A stretch of DNA of 64,000 nt from Croceitalea sp947503285 (GCF_036985505.1 NZ_BTGQ01000001.1:434001-498000); one strand, 5' to 3'; positions 52,329-61,865 are shown, numbered from the stretch's first letter. Made by a program: numbers and translations. Notes: generated by a model from the sequence alone, not told the origin.

Positions 52329-52676
52329 TTAAATTTTGTTGATCAAATTGTTTAAACTTCTTTTTACTTTATTGACCTCATCGTCAAACTTTTCAAAATC
52401 TTGTTCCTTAAGAAAATTTAAATCTTTAGCAAGAATTAGAAAATATTCCAATTCACTTGCAGAACCTTGCGAAATGACTAAAAAACGTCTGAATTCCGCA
52501 TCAGACTCACGACCACAGCCTTCAGCTATATTTGCTGGAATCGAATACGATGATCTTCTCATTTGGGAAGGAATACCATAGGTTTCTTCTTTAGGAAACT
52601 TTTTGGTCATGGCATAAATAGCTAAAGTCAATTGATGGCCCAATTCCCAAACCTTATATTTCCTGTAATCCCTCAT
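52329..52676 (-). CDS. Four-helix-bundle protein (23S rRNA intervening-sequence-type)
   Basis: This intact 115-residue copy begins MRDYRKYKVWELGHQLTLAI. Typical family residues are FPKEETYGIPSQMRRSSYSI, PANIAEGCGRES and ISQGSASELEYFLILAKDL. The product is a small cytoplasmic four-helix bundle with unknown function. Homologues were first found in Leptospira 23S rRNA intervening sequences and are scattered in Bacteroidota, often as lone insertions. It sits between leuC and leuD, sharing the operon strand, with GCGTAAAGC-like repeats on both sides, as for the broken copy near leuB. Confidence 0.88.
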   Translation of the reverse strand: MRDYRKYKVWELGHQLTLAIYAMTKKFPKEETYGIPSQMRRSSYSIPANIAEGCGRESDAEFRRFLVISQGSASELEYFLILAKDLNFLKEQDFEKFDDEVNKVKRSLNNLINKI

Positions 52677-52704
52677 CTTTATTAATGATCCAATTCTATT
52701 TCCT

Positions 52705-52730
52705 CTAAGCGTAAAGCGAATTGCGCTTAG
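52705..52730. repeat. Inverted repeat CTAAGCG-N12-CGCTTAG overlapping the leuC stop codon
   Basis: Perfect 7-bp arms (52705-52711 and 52724-52730) flank a loop containing TAAAGCG. The leuC TAA stop (52727-52729) lies inside one arm, so the repeat provides the end of that gene. It resembles the other three cassette-edge repeats. Confidence 0.6.
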
Positions 52731-54139
52731 CGAACAACCATTTCCTCCATTAATTCCCTAGGATCGGTCACCTTACCGGTAACTGCGGCTGCCGCGGCAA
52801 CTAATGGACTGGCCAATAATGTTCTAGCCCCAGGCCCCTGGCGACCTTCAAAGTTTCTATTCGATGTGCTTACAGCATATTTTCCTGCCGGAATTTTATC
52901 ATCGTTCATGGCCAAACACGCAGAGCAGCCTGGTTCACGAAGTTGGAAACCAGCATCATGCAAAATATTCAAGATCCCTTCTTCTTTAATGGCATCTTCT
53001 ACCTTGTGGGAACCTGGTACCAGCCAAGCAGTGACATTATCCGCTTTTTTCCTTCCTTTTACAATAGAGGCGAATGCCCTAAAATCTTCAATACGTCCAT
53101 TGGTACAACTTCCCAAAAAGACAAAATCAATGGGTTTCCCCTTGATGTCGTCACCTTCATTAAAATCCATATACGCCAATGACTTTCTATACGTAGCAAC
53201 ACCACCTTCCATGGTTTCCGCCGTCGGAATTCCATTGCTGATTCCCGTGCCCATGCCTGGATTTGTACCATAGGTAATCATCGGTTCAATATCGGCAGCA
53301 TCAAAAGTCAATTCTTTGTCGAACTCTGCATTGTCTTCTGAATAAAGGGTTTGCCAGTAGTCCATGGCCTTGTTCCAAGCTTCACCCTTTGGGGTGAATT
53401 CCCTTCCTTTGATATATTCAAAGGTTTTCTCATCAGGCGCTATCATACCGCCACGTGCGCCCATTTCAATACTTAGGTTACACACGGTCATACGACCTTC
53501 CATACTCATGTTTCTGAAAACTTCACCTGCATATTCCACAAAATAACCTGTTGCTCCGGAGGTGGATAATTTTGAAATGATATAAAGCGCAACATCTTTT
53601 GGGGTAACCCCAAAACTAAGTTCCCCATTAATGTTGATACGCATACTTTTGGGTTTTGGTTGCATGATGCACTGTGTTGCCAATACCATCTCAACTTCAG
53701 AAGTACCAATACCAAAGGCTATAGCACCAAAAGCACCATGGGTGGAGGTATGCGAATCACCACATACTATGGTTGCACCAGGTAACGTAATGCCATTTTC
53801 TGGACCGATTACATGAACGATACCGTTTTTTTCATGGCCTAGGCCCCAATAGGGAATACCATGTTCAGTCGCATTTTTTTCAAGGGCTTCAAGCTGATTT
53901 GCCGATAGCGGATCGGCTACTGGTAAATGTTGGTTAATAGTGGGGGTGTTATGATCTGCAGTTGCGAAAGTCCGTTCTGGATATAAAACAGGAGTACTTC
54001 TATTCTTTAAACCCAAAAATGCAACCGGACTGGTTACCTCATGAACCAAATGACGGTCAATAAAGAACACATCCGGACCATTATTTATTCTTTTTACTAC
54101 GTGGGCATCCCAGACCTTATCAAAGAGTGTATTGCTCAT
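52727..54139 (-). CDS. leuC: 3-isopropylmalate dehydratase, large subunit
   Basis: This 470-residue aconitase-family protein has IDRHLVHEVTSPVAF, VCGDSHTSTHGAFGA and the [4Fe-4S] ligands in FLGSCTNGR and PGCSACLAMNDD. ASTSNRNFEGRQG-type residues (VSTSNRNFEGRQGPG) complete the set. It is the first gene of the leu operon. Its last codons and stop fall within an inverted repeat that borders a four-helix-bundle gene. Confidence 0.97.
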   Translation of the reverse strand: MSNTLFDKVWDAHVVKRINNGPDVFFIDRHLVHEVTSPVAFLGLKNRSTPVLYPERTFATADHNTPTINQHLPVADPLSANQLEALEKNATEHGIPYWGLGHEKNGIVHVIGPENGITLPGATIVCGDSHTSTHGAFGAIAFGIGTSEVEMVLATQCIMQPKPKSMRININGELSFGVTPKDVALYIISKLSTSGATGYFVEYAGEVFRNMSMEGRMTVCNLSIEMGARGGMIAPDEKTFEYIKGREFTPKGEAWNKAMDYWQTLYSEDNAEFDKELTFDAADIEPMITYGTNPGMGTGISNGIPTAETMEGGVATYRKSLAYMDFNEGDDIKGKPIDFVFLGSCTNGRIEDFRAFASIVKGRKKADNVTAWLVPGSHKVEDAIKEEGILNILHDAGFQLREPGCSACLAMNDDKIPAGKYAVSTSNRNFEGRQGPGARTLLASPLVAAAAAVTGKVTDPRELMEEMVVR

Positions 54140-54428
54140 GTTATCAACGTTTCAATTTTGACTTGCTAATGTAAAAATTGTGGTTGTAATGACAGGTGTT
54201 CGTACCAAAGTAAATTACGACGTTCAAGGACATTCCGAACTCAATAACGCCATTGTTTTCTATGGGAATGTATGGACTTTACATACTTTAAATGGCGGTT
54301 TCATTGGTCGATTACAATCATTTTAACAGTTTTAAACCCCATTTAACAAAATCGTAGGTTATTGCGGTCGGTACTATGGTTATTTTTAGAGACAACCATA
54401 AATTCAGTTTTCAATAAAAAACAAACCC

Positions 54429-55538
54429 ATGAAAAAATGTTACCCAAAACTCGCATCATTATTTTCAATAATGGTCTTAGGTTTTACTACAAACGGTTTT
54501 AGTCAGTTAGATCTACCTCGGGGTAGTCAAATGGCGACCGTGTCACAGCGAATAGGTATCACTGATGTAGAAATCGTATACTCTAGACCTAGTGTCAACG
54601 ACAGGGAAATATGGGGCGCCCTGGTACCCTATGGAATGAATAACTTTGGATTTGGCACAGCGAAGGAATCGCCATGGAGGGCAGGGGCCAATGAAAATAC
54701 CATTTTCAGAACGACCCATGATATTGAAATAGGAGGTGAGAAATTGCAGGCTGGGACCTATGGACTTCATATGGTGGTCAACGAAAACAATACGGCTAAA
54801 GTCATTTTTTCGAAGAACCATGGGGCGTGGGGAAGCTATTTCTATGAACCATCGGAAGATGTACTTTCAGTAGACATTTCAACTACTGAAATTCCACATG
54901 TTGAGCAGTTAAGATATGAATTCAACGAAGTAGACGCTAGTTCCGCAATGGCATCATTGAATTGGGAAAAAAAACAGTTTCCATTTAAAATAGAGGTTCC
55001 GGTGACTGATATTGTTCTGACGGATATCCGTTCCAAAATGCAAAATCAAGAAGGATTCAACCGTCAAACTTGGGAACAAGCTGCCAATTATGCTTTGAAC
55101 AATGGAGGGGATTTAGATGAAGCCATGGGCTGGATTGATGCCGCTATTTCGGGTCAATTCTTTAGCCAAAAGACCTTTAACAACATGGCTTTAAAAGCAC
55201 AGATTTTAATGAAGCAGGGCAAAATGGATGAAGCGACTACCGTTATGGATGAAGCAATGCCCCTGGGTACGGTTTTTGACGTACATGGTTATGGTAGGCA
55301 ACTAATTAACGCCGGACAAAAAGAGAAGGCTTTGGAAGTATTTCAATGGAATGCCAAAACCCATAAAAACCAATGGCCGGTAGATTATGGTTTGGCTAGG
55401 GGATATGCTGCGGTTGGTAACTATAAAGCAGCTATAAAACATATCAAAAAAGCCCAAAATAGAGCACCAGATGCTCAGAACCAAAATGCTATTGCCGCTA
55501 ATTTAACCAAGCTCCAGGAGGGAATGGATATTAATTGA
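54429..55538 (+). CDS. DUF2911 domain protein with C-terminal TPR-like repeats
   Basis: This 369-residue protein has a signal peptide ending GFS. The first half is DUF2911: VEIVYSRPSVNDREIWG, LVPYGMNNFGFGTAKESPWRAGANENT and LQAGTYGLHMV. The second half (about 210-360) has helix pairs such as DEAMGWIDAAISG, AQILMKQGKMDEATTVMDEA and KAAIKHIKKAQ, consistent with TPR-like repeats. The family is secreted and uncharacterised. It diverges from leuC across a 289-bp spacer that holds no gene I trust. A terminator follows. Confidence 0.85.
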   Translation: MKKCYPKLASLFSIMVLGFTTNGFSQLDLPRGSQMATVSQRIGITDVEIVYSRPSVNDREIWGALVPYGMNNFGFGTAKESPWRAGANENTIFRTTHDIEIGGEKLQAGTYGLHMVVNENNTAKVIFSKNHGAWGSYFYEPSEDVLSVDISTTEIPHVEQLRYEFNEVDASSAMASLNWEKKQFPFKIEVPVTDIVLTDIRSKMQNQEGFNRQTWEQAANYALNNGGDLDEAMGWIDAAISGQFFSQKTFNNMALKAQILMKQGKMDEATTVMDEAMPLGTVFDVHGYGRQLINAGQKEKALEVFQWNAKTHKNQWPVDYGLARGYAAVGNYKAAIKHIKKAQNRAPDAQNQNAIAANLTKLQEGMDIN

Positions 55539-55560
55539 TAGATACTACCTAATATAATTA

Positions 55561-55591
55561 GAAAGCTCCCAGTTCTCACTAGGAGCTTTTT
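55561..55591 (+). terminator. Hairpin terminator after the DUF2911 gene
   Basis: AAAGCTCC (55562-55569) pairs perfectly with GGAGCTTT (55582-55589) and the 3' arm runs into TTTTT. It lies about 25 nt after the stop codon, a typical intrinsic terminator. Confidence 0.8.
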
Positions 55592-55662
55592 CGTACCTCT
55601 TGACCGAAACAATTTTGAATTCAGACTGTTTTTGTATTGATTTGCAAAAAATGTTGAGTACT

Positions 55663-56913
55663 ATGAAAAAACTCTTTTTATCGGTATGTTTTACTTCCTT
55701 TTTTATTTCATGCAGTTCAGATTCTTCTGAACCAGAGGCTGTCACTCAGCCTGATGACGAAATAGTGGTTGAAGAAGAGGAAGAAGACTCTTCTGAAGAT
55801 GAAATGGAAGAAATTTCCCTTTTGGGGGATATTACCGTGTTAGGCAAAGAGCTTCAGGGCACAGGAAACTTGGCAAGAGAATTGTTATTGTACGATTCTT
55901 CATCTGAAATTGGAGAGCCACCTCTTGATATTTATTCAGATTTAGGTATTCTGGATTTAAGAGGTGAACGATTTATGGCAAATAAAGATGGGCTTTTGGT
56001 GTTAAATTCTGATTTCAATGTTGAACTTGGGGTGGATTTTAGGGTACCTTATTTCAAGAATTTTACTACAGGCGAAACGAAGAAAATTGAAGTTGATATT
56101 TCAAGCGCCGAAGTAGTCACCATTGAATTCAGTAAAGATTTTCTTTACGTTCTGGTTGTGGACGAATCAACCAGAGACCCCAATGACTTTTTGGCCGAAT
56201 ATAGTTTGTGGGAAATCAATATATCAACAGAAGAAAAACGAGAATTAAAAATAGATAGATTTCGTGGCGGAACCTTTACCGATTTAGTATTGAGAAAATT
56301 TGGTCAAACCATCTACATTTTTTGGACCGAAAATTCAACCGATGTAAATGCCAGAACATCTTTCCACGTAATAGACCTTGAAAATTTTGAAATTTTGGGG
56401 GCGAATACGGAGATGGTGGCAGACAACTATAATCTGGTCGGAGATGAACTTGGTAATTGTTATATATTCGGAGCGCTAAATTACAGATATGATATTTCTT
56501 CAAATATCTTGGAATCAATTGAAGTTCCGGGTTCTACAACTTTTTTGAAACAAGATTTAAGTTCTGCCGAAATTCAACAGACTATTTTCGGGGAAAACTA
56601 TTATTTTGCTGCTATTGGTCCACAACCGGGACCTCTATTCAGTCCGGCAATTTATAATCTTAGAACCGGTCAAGTATCTTTTCTTAATATAAACGAAGAG
56701 ATAACGCAGTTTGAAGGGGATGAAATAGCTTGGAGGGCCTCTCCACAAAGTTTTGTGGTAGACGTTGAGAACAACATTTTCTTGGTAGGAGTCTCTGGCA
56801 TAGCAGATGCTTCTGTTGGTAATAAGTCTTTTGCATTGTTCGCGGTTGATTTTGGGGGTAATGTTTTGGAAAAAAAGCAAATTCCAATTCAGCCGATTCA
56901 ATTGTTAAAATAA
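55663..56913 (+). CDS. Lipoprotein of unknown function, pair A copy 1
   Basis: I place the start at ATG 55663, giving the lipoprotein signal MKKLFLSVCFTSFFISC (Cys17); upstream in-frame codons encode nothing sensible. A strongly acidic linker (about residues 28-55, mostly Glu/Asp) follows, then about 360 residues of beta-rich sequence. Segments such as FHVIDLENFEILG and IYNLRTGQVSF suggest a beta-propeller (inference). It is paralogous to the next gene, sharing the CSSDSSEP start, acidic linker and length. 416 residues. Function is unknown. Confidence 0.7.
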   Translation: MKKLFLSVCFTSFFISCSSDSSEPEAVTQPDDEIVVEEEEEDSSEDEMEEISLLGDITVLGKELQGTGNLARELLLYDSSSEIGEPPLDIYSDLGILDLRGERFMANKDGLLVLNSDFNVELGVDFRVPYFKNFTTGETKKIEVDISSAEVVTIEFSKDFLYVLVVDESTRDPNDFLAEYSLWEINISTEEKRELKIDRFRGGTFTDLVLRKFGQTIYIFWTENSTDVNARTSFHVIDLENFEILGANTEMVADNYNLVGDELGNCYIFGALNYRYDISSNILESIEVPGSTTFLKQDLSSAEIQQTIFGENYYFAAIGPQPGPLFSPAIYNLRTGQVSFLNINEEITQFEGDEIAWRASPQSFVVDVENNIFLVGVSGIADASVGNKSFALFAVDFGGNVLEKKQIPIQPIQLLK

Positions 56914-56940
56914 ATATTTAACTTTTAGTAACCTTATATC

Positions 56941-58218
56941 ATGAAAAAACCATTTCTTCTAGTCACTATTGCTCTCTTCATAGCCTGTAGTTCGGATTCT
57001 TCAGAACCACAGGTAGTTAGCCCACCAGATGATGAAGTTGTTGTTGAGGAAGAACTAGAAGGAGAGGAGATGGAGGAGGGAGAAGAATCTTTTACATTTC
57101 CATTTTCAATTACGGTTGTACTTAAAGATTTTTCTAATCCTGCTGTACAAGAGGGAGAGTTTCTATCAATAGATTTTATGCAAAATAGTACTAATGCATC
57201 TTCAATTATAAACTTGACTTCATTGGCCAATCTGGACCTAAAAGCTTTCGCCTTTGAAAATGGACAGGATAATATTTTAATTTTTGCTCAGGGTACAAAT
57301 TTTGAAGAAAGAGAATTCGTGACGTATAATCTCAACACGGGGGAGGTTTTTTCCGTGTTACGATCAGATTTATTATCGCCGGAAGAAAACTGTTTTTTTA
57401 CTGGAACCCATTTTGCAGCGAATTCTGATAGTGTATTGTTCTTTAATTATGATTTATGTGAGACACCTGATGATATCATTCCGATTACAAGGAACAAGGC
57501 TGCCAATGAAAATCAAATATTTCCCAAGATAGAAGGAGCTACTATGGGGGACTCTTTTAATCTACTTTGGGCTACTGACAATCATTACTTTTTTCATTTC
57601 AATAATTTAAATGAAGGGAATGAAGGTCAGTCTATCGATAGGGATGGTTTGATAGTTTACAATGCTAGGTCTAATGAAATTCTCTATGACAATATAAATG
57701 GAGAGCGAAAAATTCCCCTTGTCGATAATCAAAAAATGATAGTCAGAAGGAATTCCAATTTTTTAGATTTAGTTGATTTGGAAAGTGGACAAACCCTATT
57801 CTCCAATGAAGTTTCAAACTTTGAAGGTTTAATTATAGGTGATCGAATTGGTAAAGCTTACATTTACGAGAATAAAGTAGGTTTCATGATTTTCAATTTT
57901 GAAGAATTAGAAGTTTTTCCTGGAGTCTATGATTTTCAGACCAATAGTTCCATTAGCTTTGACTCTGATGTCTACCGAGAATATTTCAGAGATAATGGTA
58001 TTACCGCTCCAAATCCATTTCGACAACCAAAGGAACATATATTCGATTTGAAATCAGAGACTTTTGCTGTTCTCTATCATGGATTTATCGAAGGTCCTTT
58101 TCTTGAAGACAATCCGGATTTTATTGGTTTGGTCTATATGAATTTTGATGGCGAAATTCTTTACGAATATGAATTTGAAAGAAGACCTTGGCTTGAACAA
58201 ATAGTGGTTAGGCGATAA
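56941..58218 (+). CDS. Lipoprotein of unknown function, pair A copy 2
   Basis: This 425-residue protein has a lipoprotein signal MKKPFLLVTIALFIAC (Cys16), then SSDSSEP and an acidic linker (PPDDEVVVEEELEGE). Beta-rich segments follow (LVDLESGQTLFSNEV, MIFNFEELEVFPGVYDFQ), resembling pair A copy 1 and a propeller-like fold (inference). It starts 27 nt after copy 1 and both probably share a transcript. It converges on the pair B genes with a 69-nt gap. Confidence 0.7.
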   Translation: MKKPFLLVTIALFIACSSDSSEPQVVSPPDDEVVVEEELEGEEMEEGEESFTFPFSITVVLKDFSNPAVQEGEFLSIDFMQNSTNASSIINLTSLANLDLKAFAFENGQDNILIFAQGTNFEEREFVTYNLNTGEVFSVLRSDLLSPEENCFFTGTHFAANSDSVLFFNYDLCETPDDIIPITRNKAANENQIFPKIEGATMGDSFNLLWATDNHYFFHFNNLNEGNEGQSIDRDGLIVYNARSNEILYDNINGERKIPLVDNQKMIVRRNSNFLDLVDLESGQTLFSNEVSNFEGLIIGDRIGKAYIYENKVGFMIFNFEELEVFPGVYDFQTNSSISFDSDVYREYFRDNGITAPNPFRQPKEHIFDLKSETFAVLYHGFIEGPFLEDNPDFIGLVYMNFDGEILYEYEFERRPWLEQIVVRR

Positions 58219-58287
58219 TCAATACCCTTGAATGGCCCTCTCTTTTATTAATTGAACGAGTAGTAATCCAAAAAAATCATCTATTCT

Positions 58288-59886
58288 CTACAAATCTGTC
58301 CGAAGAATATAAACATCACCAAGTTGGGTATAGGTGAAAATGCTAAATAGAAGTTCTTCGTAATCTAGGGGTTCAGAAGAATTGAATTGTTCTACTCTAA
58401 ATATACCTCTGGTATTAAAATCTACAAGACTTAAACTTTGTTCGTTGGCATAATTAATAAATTCATCAGGAAAAACGAACGTTTCAAAAGGCATTTCATA
58501 ATTTTCTGTATACTTATCCGTAAAGGACCAAGCCATTGAAATATCTGGATTATCGCCTAGAATAAAAGATAAAGTGAACTTGTCAAGCTCTCCACTCATG
58601 TTAATGGTATTACCAGAACGGACAGCCGTCCAATCAGGCAATGTAATATCTTTAAACCCTAAAGTTGATACTTCAAGTCTTCGCCTATCATCAAGATTTA
58701 ATAATAAACTGTTTCTTAAAATTTGAAATTCATCAATTACCGGAACTTCGACAGTATTATTTATATTTTCAAAATTTAAGTCATAGATATAACGAAAATC
58801 ATTATTTACAAATGCTTCGTTATCAGAAAATCCAAATGTCCGAACAAGATAAGAAGTTGTAGAACTTGGAATATTTACATACTCAGTGGTAGCTGGAATC
58901 TTGAAGTCTTGAAAGGAAAACGTTGAATTTGATGGGTTTTGAATAAAAAGATATTTATAATCTTCAATTGAAATCTGCTCTTCTTCAGGATCAATAAAAA
59001 AGCCAGAGGGATAAATAATAGCGTTTCTAACGGTTTGGGACTGCTGAAAGCGAAAAAAAAGCTGAGCTGTATATTCAGAATTTTGACTAACAATATTATG
59101 TGAAGTTGCACCATGATTGAACCCTGCTCCAAAAAGGGAATTTGCTAATTTTTCCGTAGTGATGCCAGTAATATCCAAAACAATCCCATTGTCCAAATAT
59201 GGGCTCGTATCTACGGTATTTTCAGTGCGTAAACCTGCTGCTTCTTGAAATCCAACTAAATTAGTACCAGGTTGGATATTTGCAATTGATTCTAAACTAG
59301 CCTTGTTGATTGATTGAGGTTGCATTTCATAGGAGGTAACAACAATTGGCTGTACAGTAAAGTTATCATTGGCATATAGTTTTACAATCTCTAAAGGTCT
59401 ATTGACCGGAGCAAAGGCCACCAGATCTCCATCCATGGTATTTACAGAAAAGAATAATTGGGAATCTGATGGTACAAGAGGTGCCGCTATTGATACAAGT
59501 AACTTGTTGACTTCAAAGGTTTGGGTTTGTTCACTTTGATTGCCTTCTGAATCAGATGAAACTATGGAAAGGGTGTTTTCCCCATTGGGAAAATCAAAAG
59601 GATTTATTTCAAATGAAAAGGACTTTTGGTTACTTTTTAAAATCTCTCGGGCATTAATTAGAACGGAAGTACTTACCGTATTGGATTCATCTTGAATTGA
59701 AATATTTAATGTTGTGGCAACTTCTATTCCGTTTTCTAGTTCCTCTTGAAGATCAACTATAGAGAGAACAGGTGGGGTTGTATCCACTTCTTCGCTGGTT
59801 TCTTCGGGTTGTATAGTATTGTCTTCATTATTGCAACCTAATATTAAAAGAGAAATTATGGCTAACGTAAGTAGTTTATGAATCAT
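58288..59886 (-). CDS. Lipoprotein with Ig-like N-terminus, pair B copy 1
   Basis: This 532-residue protein has an SPII signal MIHKLLTLAIISLLILGC (Cys18). After an acidic linker comes an Ig-like segment (EVATTLNISIQDESNTVSTS to FPNGENTLSIVSSDSEGNQS). The remaining roughly 380 residues are unlike anything I recognise. It is paralogous to the gene at 60156-61787 along the whole length, with nearly identical FPNGENTLSI and TFEVNKLLVSIA blocks. It is preceded by a copied recG tail, so it arose by tandem duplication. Function is unknown. Confidence 0.72.
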   Translation of the reverse strand: MIHKLLTLAIISLLILGCNNEDNTIQPEETSEEVDTTPPVLSIVDLQEELENGIEVATTLNISIQDESNTVSTSVLINAREILKSNQKSFSFEINPFDFPNGENTLSIVSSDSEGNQSEQTQTFEVNKLLVSIAAPLVPSDSQLFFSVNTMDGDLVAFAPVNRPLEIVKLYANDNFTVQPIVVTSYEMQPQSINKASLESIANIQPGTNLVGFQEAAGLRTENTVDTSPYLDNGIVLDITGITTEKLANSLFGAGFNHGATSHNIVSQNSEYTAQLFFRFQQSQTVRNAIIYPSGFFIDPEEEQISIEDYKYLFIQNPSNSTFSFQDFKIPATTEYVNIPSSTTSYLVRTFGFSDNEAFVNNDFRYIYDLNFENINNTVEVPVIDEFQILRNSLLLNLDDRRRLEVSTLGFKDITLPDWTAVRSGNTINMSGELDKFTLSFILGDNPDISMAWSFTDKYTENYEMPFETFVFPDEFINYANEQSLSLVDFNTRGIFRVEQFNSSEPLDYEELLFSIFTYTQLGDVYILRTDL

Positions 59887-59952
59887 ATTTTTTACAAGGT
59901 GTTAAATTTAACGAGGTTTTATTTAGATTACTTTGAGGTTTGGCACCAAAGT

Positions 59953-60120
59953 TTAACTAATATAACCCCAAATAGCCTTATCCTTGACCAGATTGGTATA
60001 TGCTTTTCGAATACTCAAATGTTCGGATTTTTCCATTTTAGGGTCCACTTTCAACAATTGTATGGCATAATACCGTACGGATTTTAGAATTTTATTGTCT
60101 TTTACGATATCGGCAATTTT
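59953..60120 (-). pseudogene. Duplicated 3' end of recG (last 55 codons plus stop)
   Basis: On the minus strand these 168 bases read KIADIVKDNKILKSVRYYAI and continue to KDKAIWGYIS then TAA, in frame with no gap. They match 61866-62033 of recG, with about 15 mismatches by my count and three amino-acid changes (Gln to Lys, Ala to Val, Ala to Thr). A central block of about 80 bp is identical. Upstream of the Lys codon the similarity stops. It lies 66 nt before the start of the pair B copy 1 gene, just as the real recG lies before pair B copy 2. It is not a functional gene. Confidence 0.93.
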
Positions 60121-60155
60121 GTAAACCCTTCCTCATGTATAAAGACCCCATCAAA

Positions 60156-61787
60156 CTACAGCGTAGTGGTCAACGTATATACATCCACTGGAGCTGCATT
60201 ATAGGGCCGAGGTATTCCATTTTGTCTGTCAAATAATAACTCCTCATATTTTAAGTTTCCTGTAGAACCAATAAGCTCTATATTTTCTCTGTCTGGGGTC
60301 TTAATTGATTCTAGATCATACTGGCTAATCTCTGCGAGCGACTCGATTATTTCAGGAAATTCAAAAGACTCAATATTAAGTTTGACTTCATCTTGTTTTT
60401 CATGAAAATATTCCCAACTTACTAGTCTATCCCCGCTTGGTGATGTTTTTGAGAAAGATAGTTTGAATAAATCGAAATCTCCTGTCAAAAAAATTGATTC
60501 TTGACTCTTTTGAGCATTCCAATTAGGAATTTCGATACTTTTTTCGCCAACAACTGAAGCACTCATACGACTATATCCATTAATGGAAAAACTAATATTA
60601 CTTATGATAAGATTAAAATCATCTACAATAGGTATTTCAATGGCTCCGTTGACCACGTTTTCTAATGACGAAGTATACATTGATGAATAATTCTGGTTAT
60701 GATACGCTGTTTCATCCTTATACCCACTTACTTCTATAAAATACGGTTCTACATTATTAGGCAACTGGATTTCACCTATTTTATCCAGTGAACGAAATTG
60801 TGAATAAGAAATGGACTGTCCGTTAGGGTCGTTTACGAACAAATATTTATAATCGTTCATAGTTATTTTTTCAAAATCGGGACCTAGTGATGAATTTGTT
60901 GTATGAATGAGTATATTGTTTAGGGTACTGTTACTTGAACCACGACCTCGGAGATTACCTGTAAATCCATTTGTTTGCTCCATGACATTGCCGATTGAAA
61001 CACCAACAAAATCAGTTAAACCAATTCCACTTCCCCCAGAGAGTGAACGAGCAATTCTCTCAGATTCAATTTCTTCAACACTAAATGAAAAATAGTCGTA
61101 GTCCTGACCTGGTCGAAAGGTGTTTTCGGTCCAGGATCTTGCATTGTCTTGAAATTTAACCAAGTCGGTGCCAGGTGTGATGCTAGCGATGGATTTTATC
61201 TCAGAAATGACCAGATTATTTTCTCCGAGCATCACATAAGATGTGACAACTATAGGTTGTTCGGTAAAATCATCATCTGCATATAATTTTACAATTTCGA
61301 AATCCCTAAATACCTCTACGGTTGTGATTAACTCACCGGTCATTTTATTTGCAGAAATGAATACCCTACCATTATCTATTAAGTATGGAGAGGCAATACT
61401 AGCTAACAATTTATTGACTTCAAAAGTTTGGTTTTCTTCACTTTGATTGCCTTCCGAATCTTTTGCAATGATGGAAAGGGTGTTTTCCCCATTTGGATAA
61501 TCAAAAGGATTTAACTCAAATGAAAATGTTTTTTCTTTAGTATTCAATATTTCTGACTGATTTACGAAAACTAAAATTTCTTCTATGTCAGAGGCTTCTT
61601 GAATAGAAATATCAATGGTAGTAGCGACCTCTAAATCTAACTCTAAACCAGTAATTGTAGGTATTGGTGCCGTGGTGTCAACTTCTCCCACAGTATCATC
61701 TGGCAAATTGGTTTGTTCGCTCTCTTCTGAATCACATCCATTTATTATTAAGAACAGAAAAGGAAGCAAAAGTAGTTTTCTATACAT
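60156..61787 (-). CDS. Lipoprotein with Ig-like N-terminus, pair B copy 2
   Basis: This 543-residue protein has an SPII signal MYRKLLLLPFLFLIINGC (Cys18) followed by an acidic linker. It then has an Ig-like segment (LEVATTIDISIQEASDIEEI to YPNGENTLSIIAKDSEGNQS) and KLYADDDFTEQPIVVTSYVM, which parallels KLYANDNF in copy 1. Beyond about residue 215 the two copies are much less alike. It lies 78 nt downstream of recG on the same strand. Likely surface or periplasmic; function is unknown. Confidence 0.72.
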   Translation of the reverse strand: MYRKLLLLPFLFLIINGCDSEESEQTNLPDDTVGEVDTTAPIPTITGLELDLEVATTIDISIQEASDIEEILVFVNQSEILNTKEKTFSFELNPFDYPNGENTLSIIAKDSEGNQSEENQTFEVNKLLASIASPYLIDNGRVFISANKMTGELITTVEVFRDFEIVKLYADDDFTEQPIVVTSYVMLGENNLVISEIKSIASITPGTDLVKFQDNARSWTENTFRPGQDYDYFSFSVEEIESERIARSLSGGSGIGLTDFVGVSIGNVMEQTNGFTGNLRGRGSSNSTLNNILIHTTNSSLGPDFEKITMNDYKYLFVNDPNGQSISYSQFRSLDKIGEIQLPNNVEPYFIEVSGYKDETAYHNQNYSSMYTSSLENVVNGAIEIPIVDDFNLIISNISFSINGYSRMSASVVGEKSIEIPNWNAQKSQESIFLTGDFDLFKLSFSKTSPSGDRLVSWEYFHEKQDEVKLNIESFEFPEIIESLAEISQYDLESIKTPDRENIELIGSTGNLKYEELLFDRQNGIPRPYNAAPVDVYTLTTTL

Positions 61788-61865
61788 TTTACGAAAGATT
61801 GGTTTAAATTTTTAACGCTAAATTTATTTTTTTATTCTAAGAAACTAAATTACGAAATTTAATAC

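Noticed and set aside
54189..54326. A 45-codon plus-strand ORF in the leuC / DUF2911 spacer
   Set aside because: No recognisable features, no good promoter and no homology pattern. The spacer is more likely promoter DNA for the two divergent genes.
59953..60120. A separate small gene of about 55 codons
   Set aside because: It is an exact-length copy of the recG C-terminus without its own start region, so it is a duplication scar.
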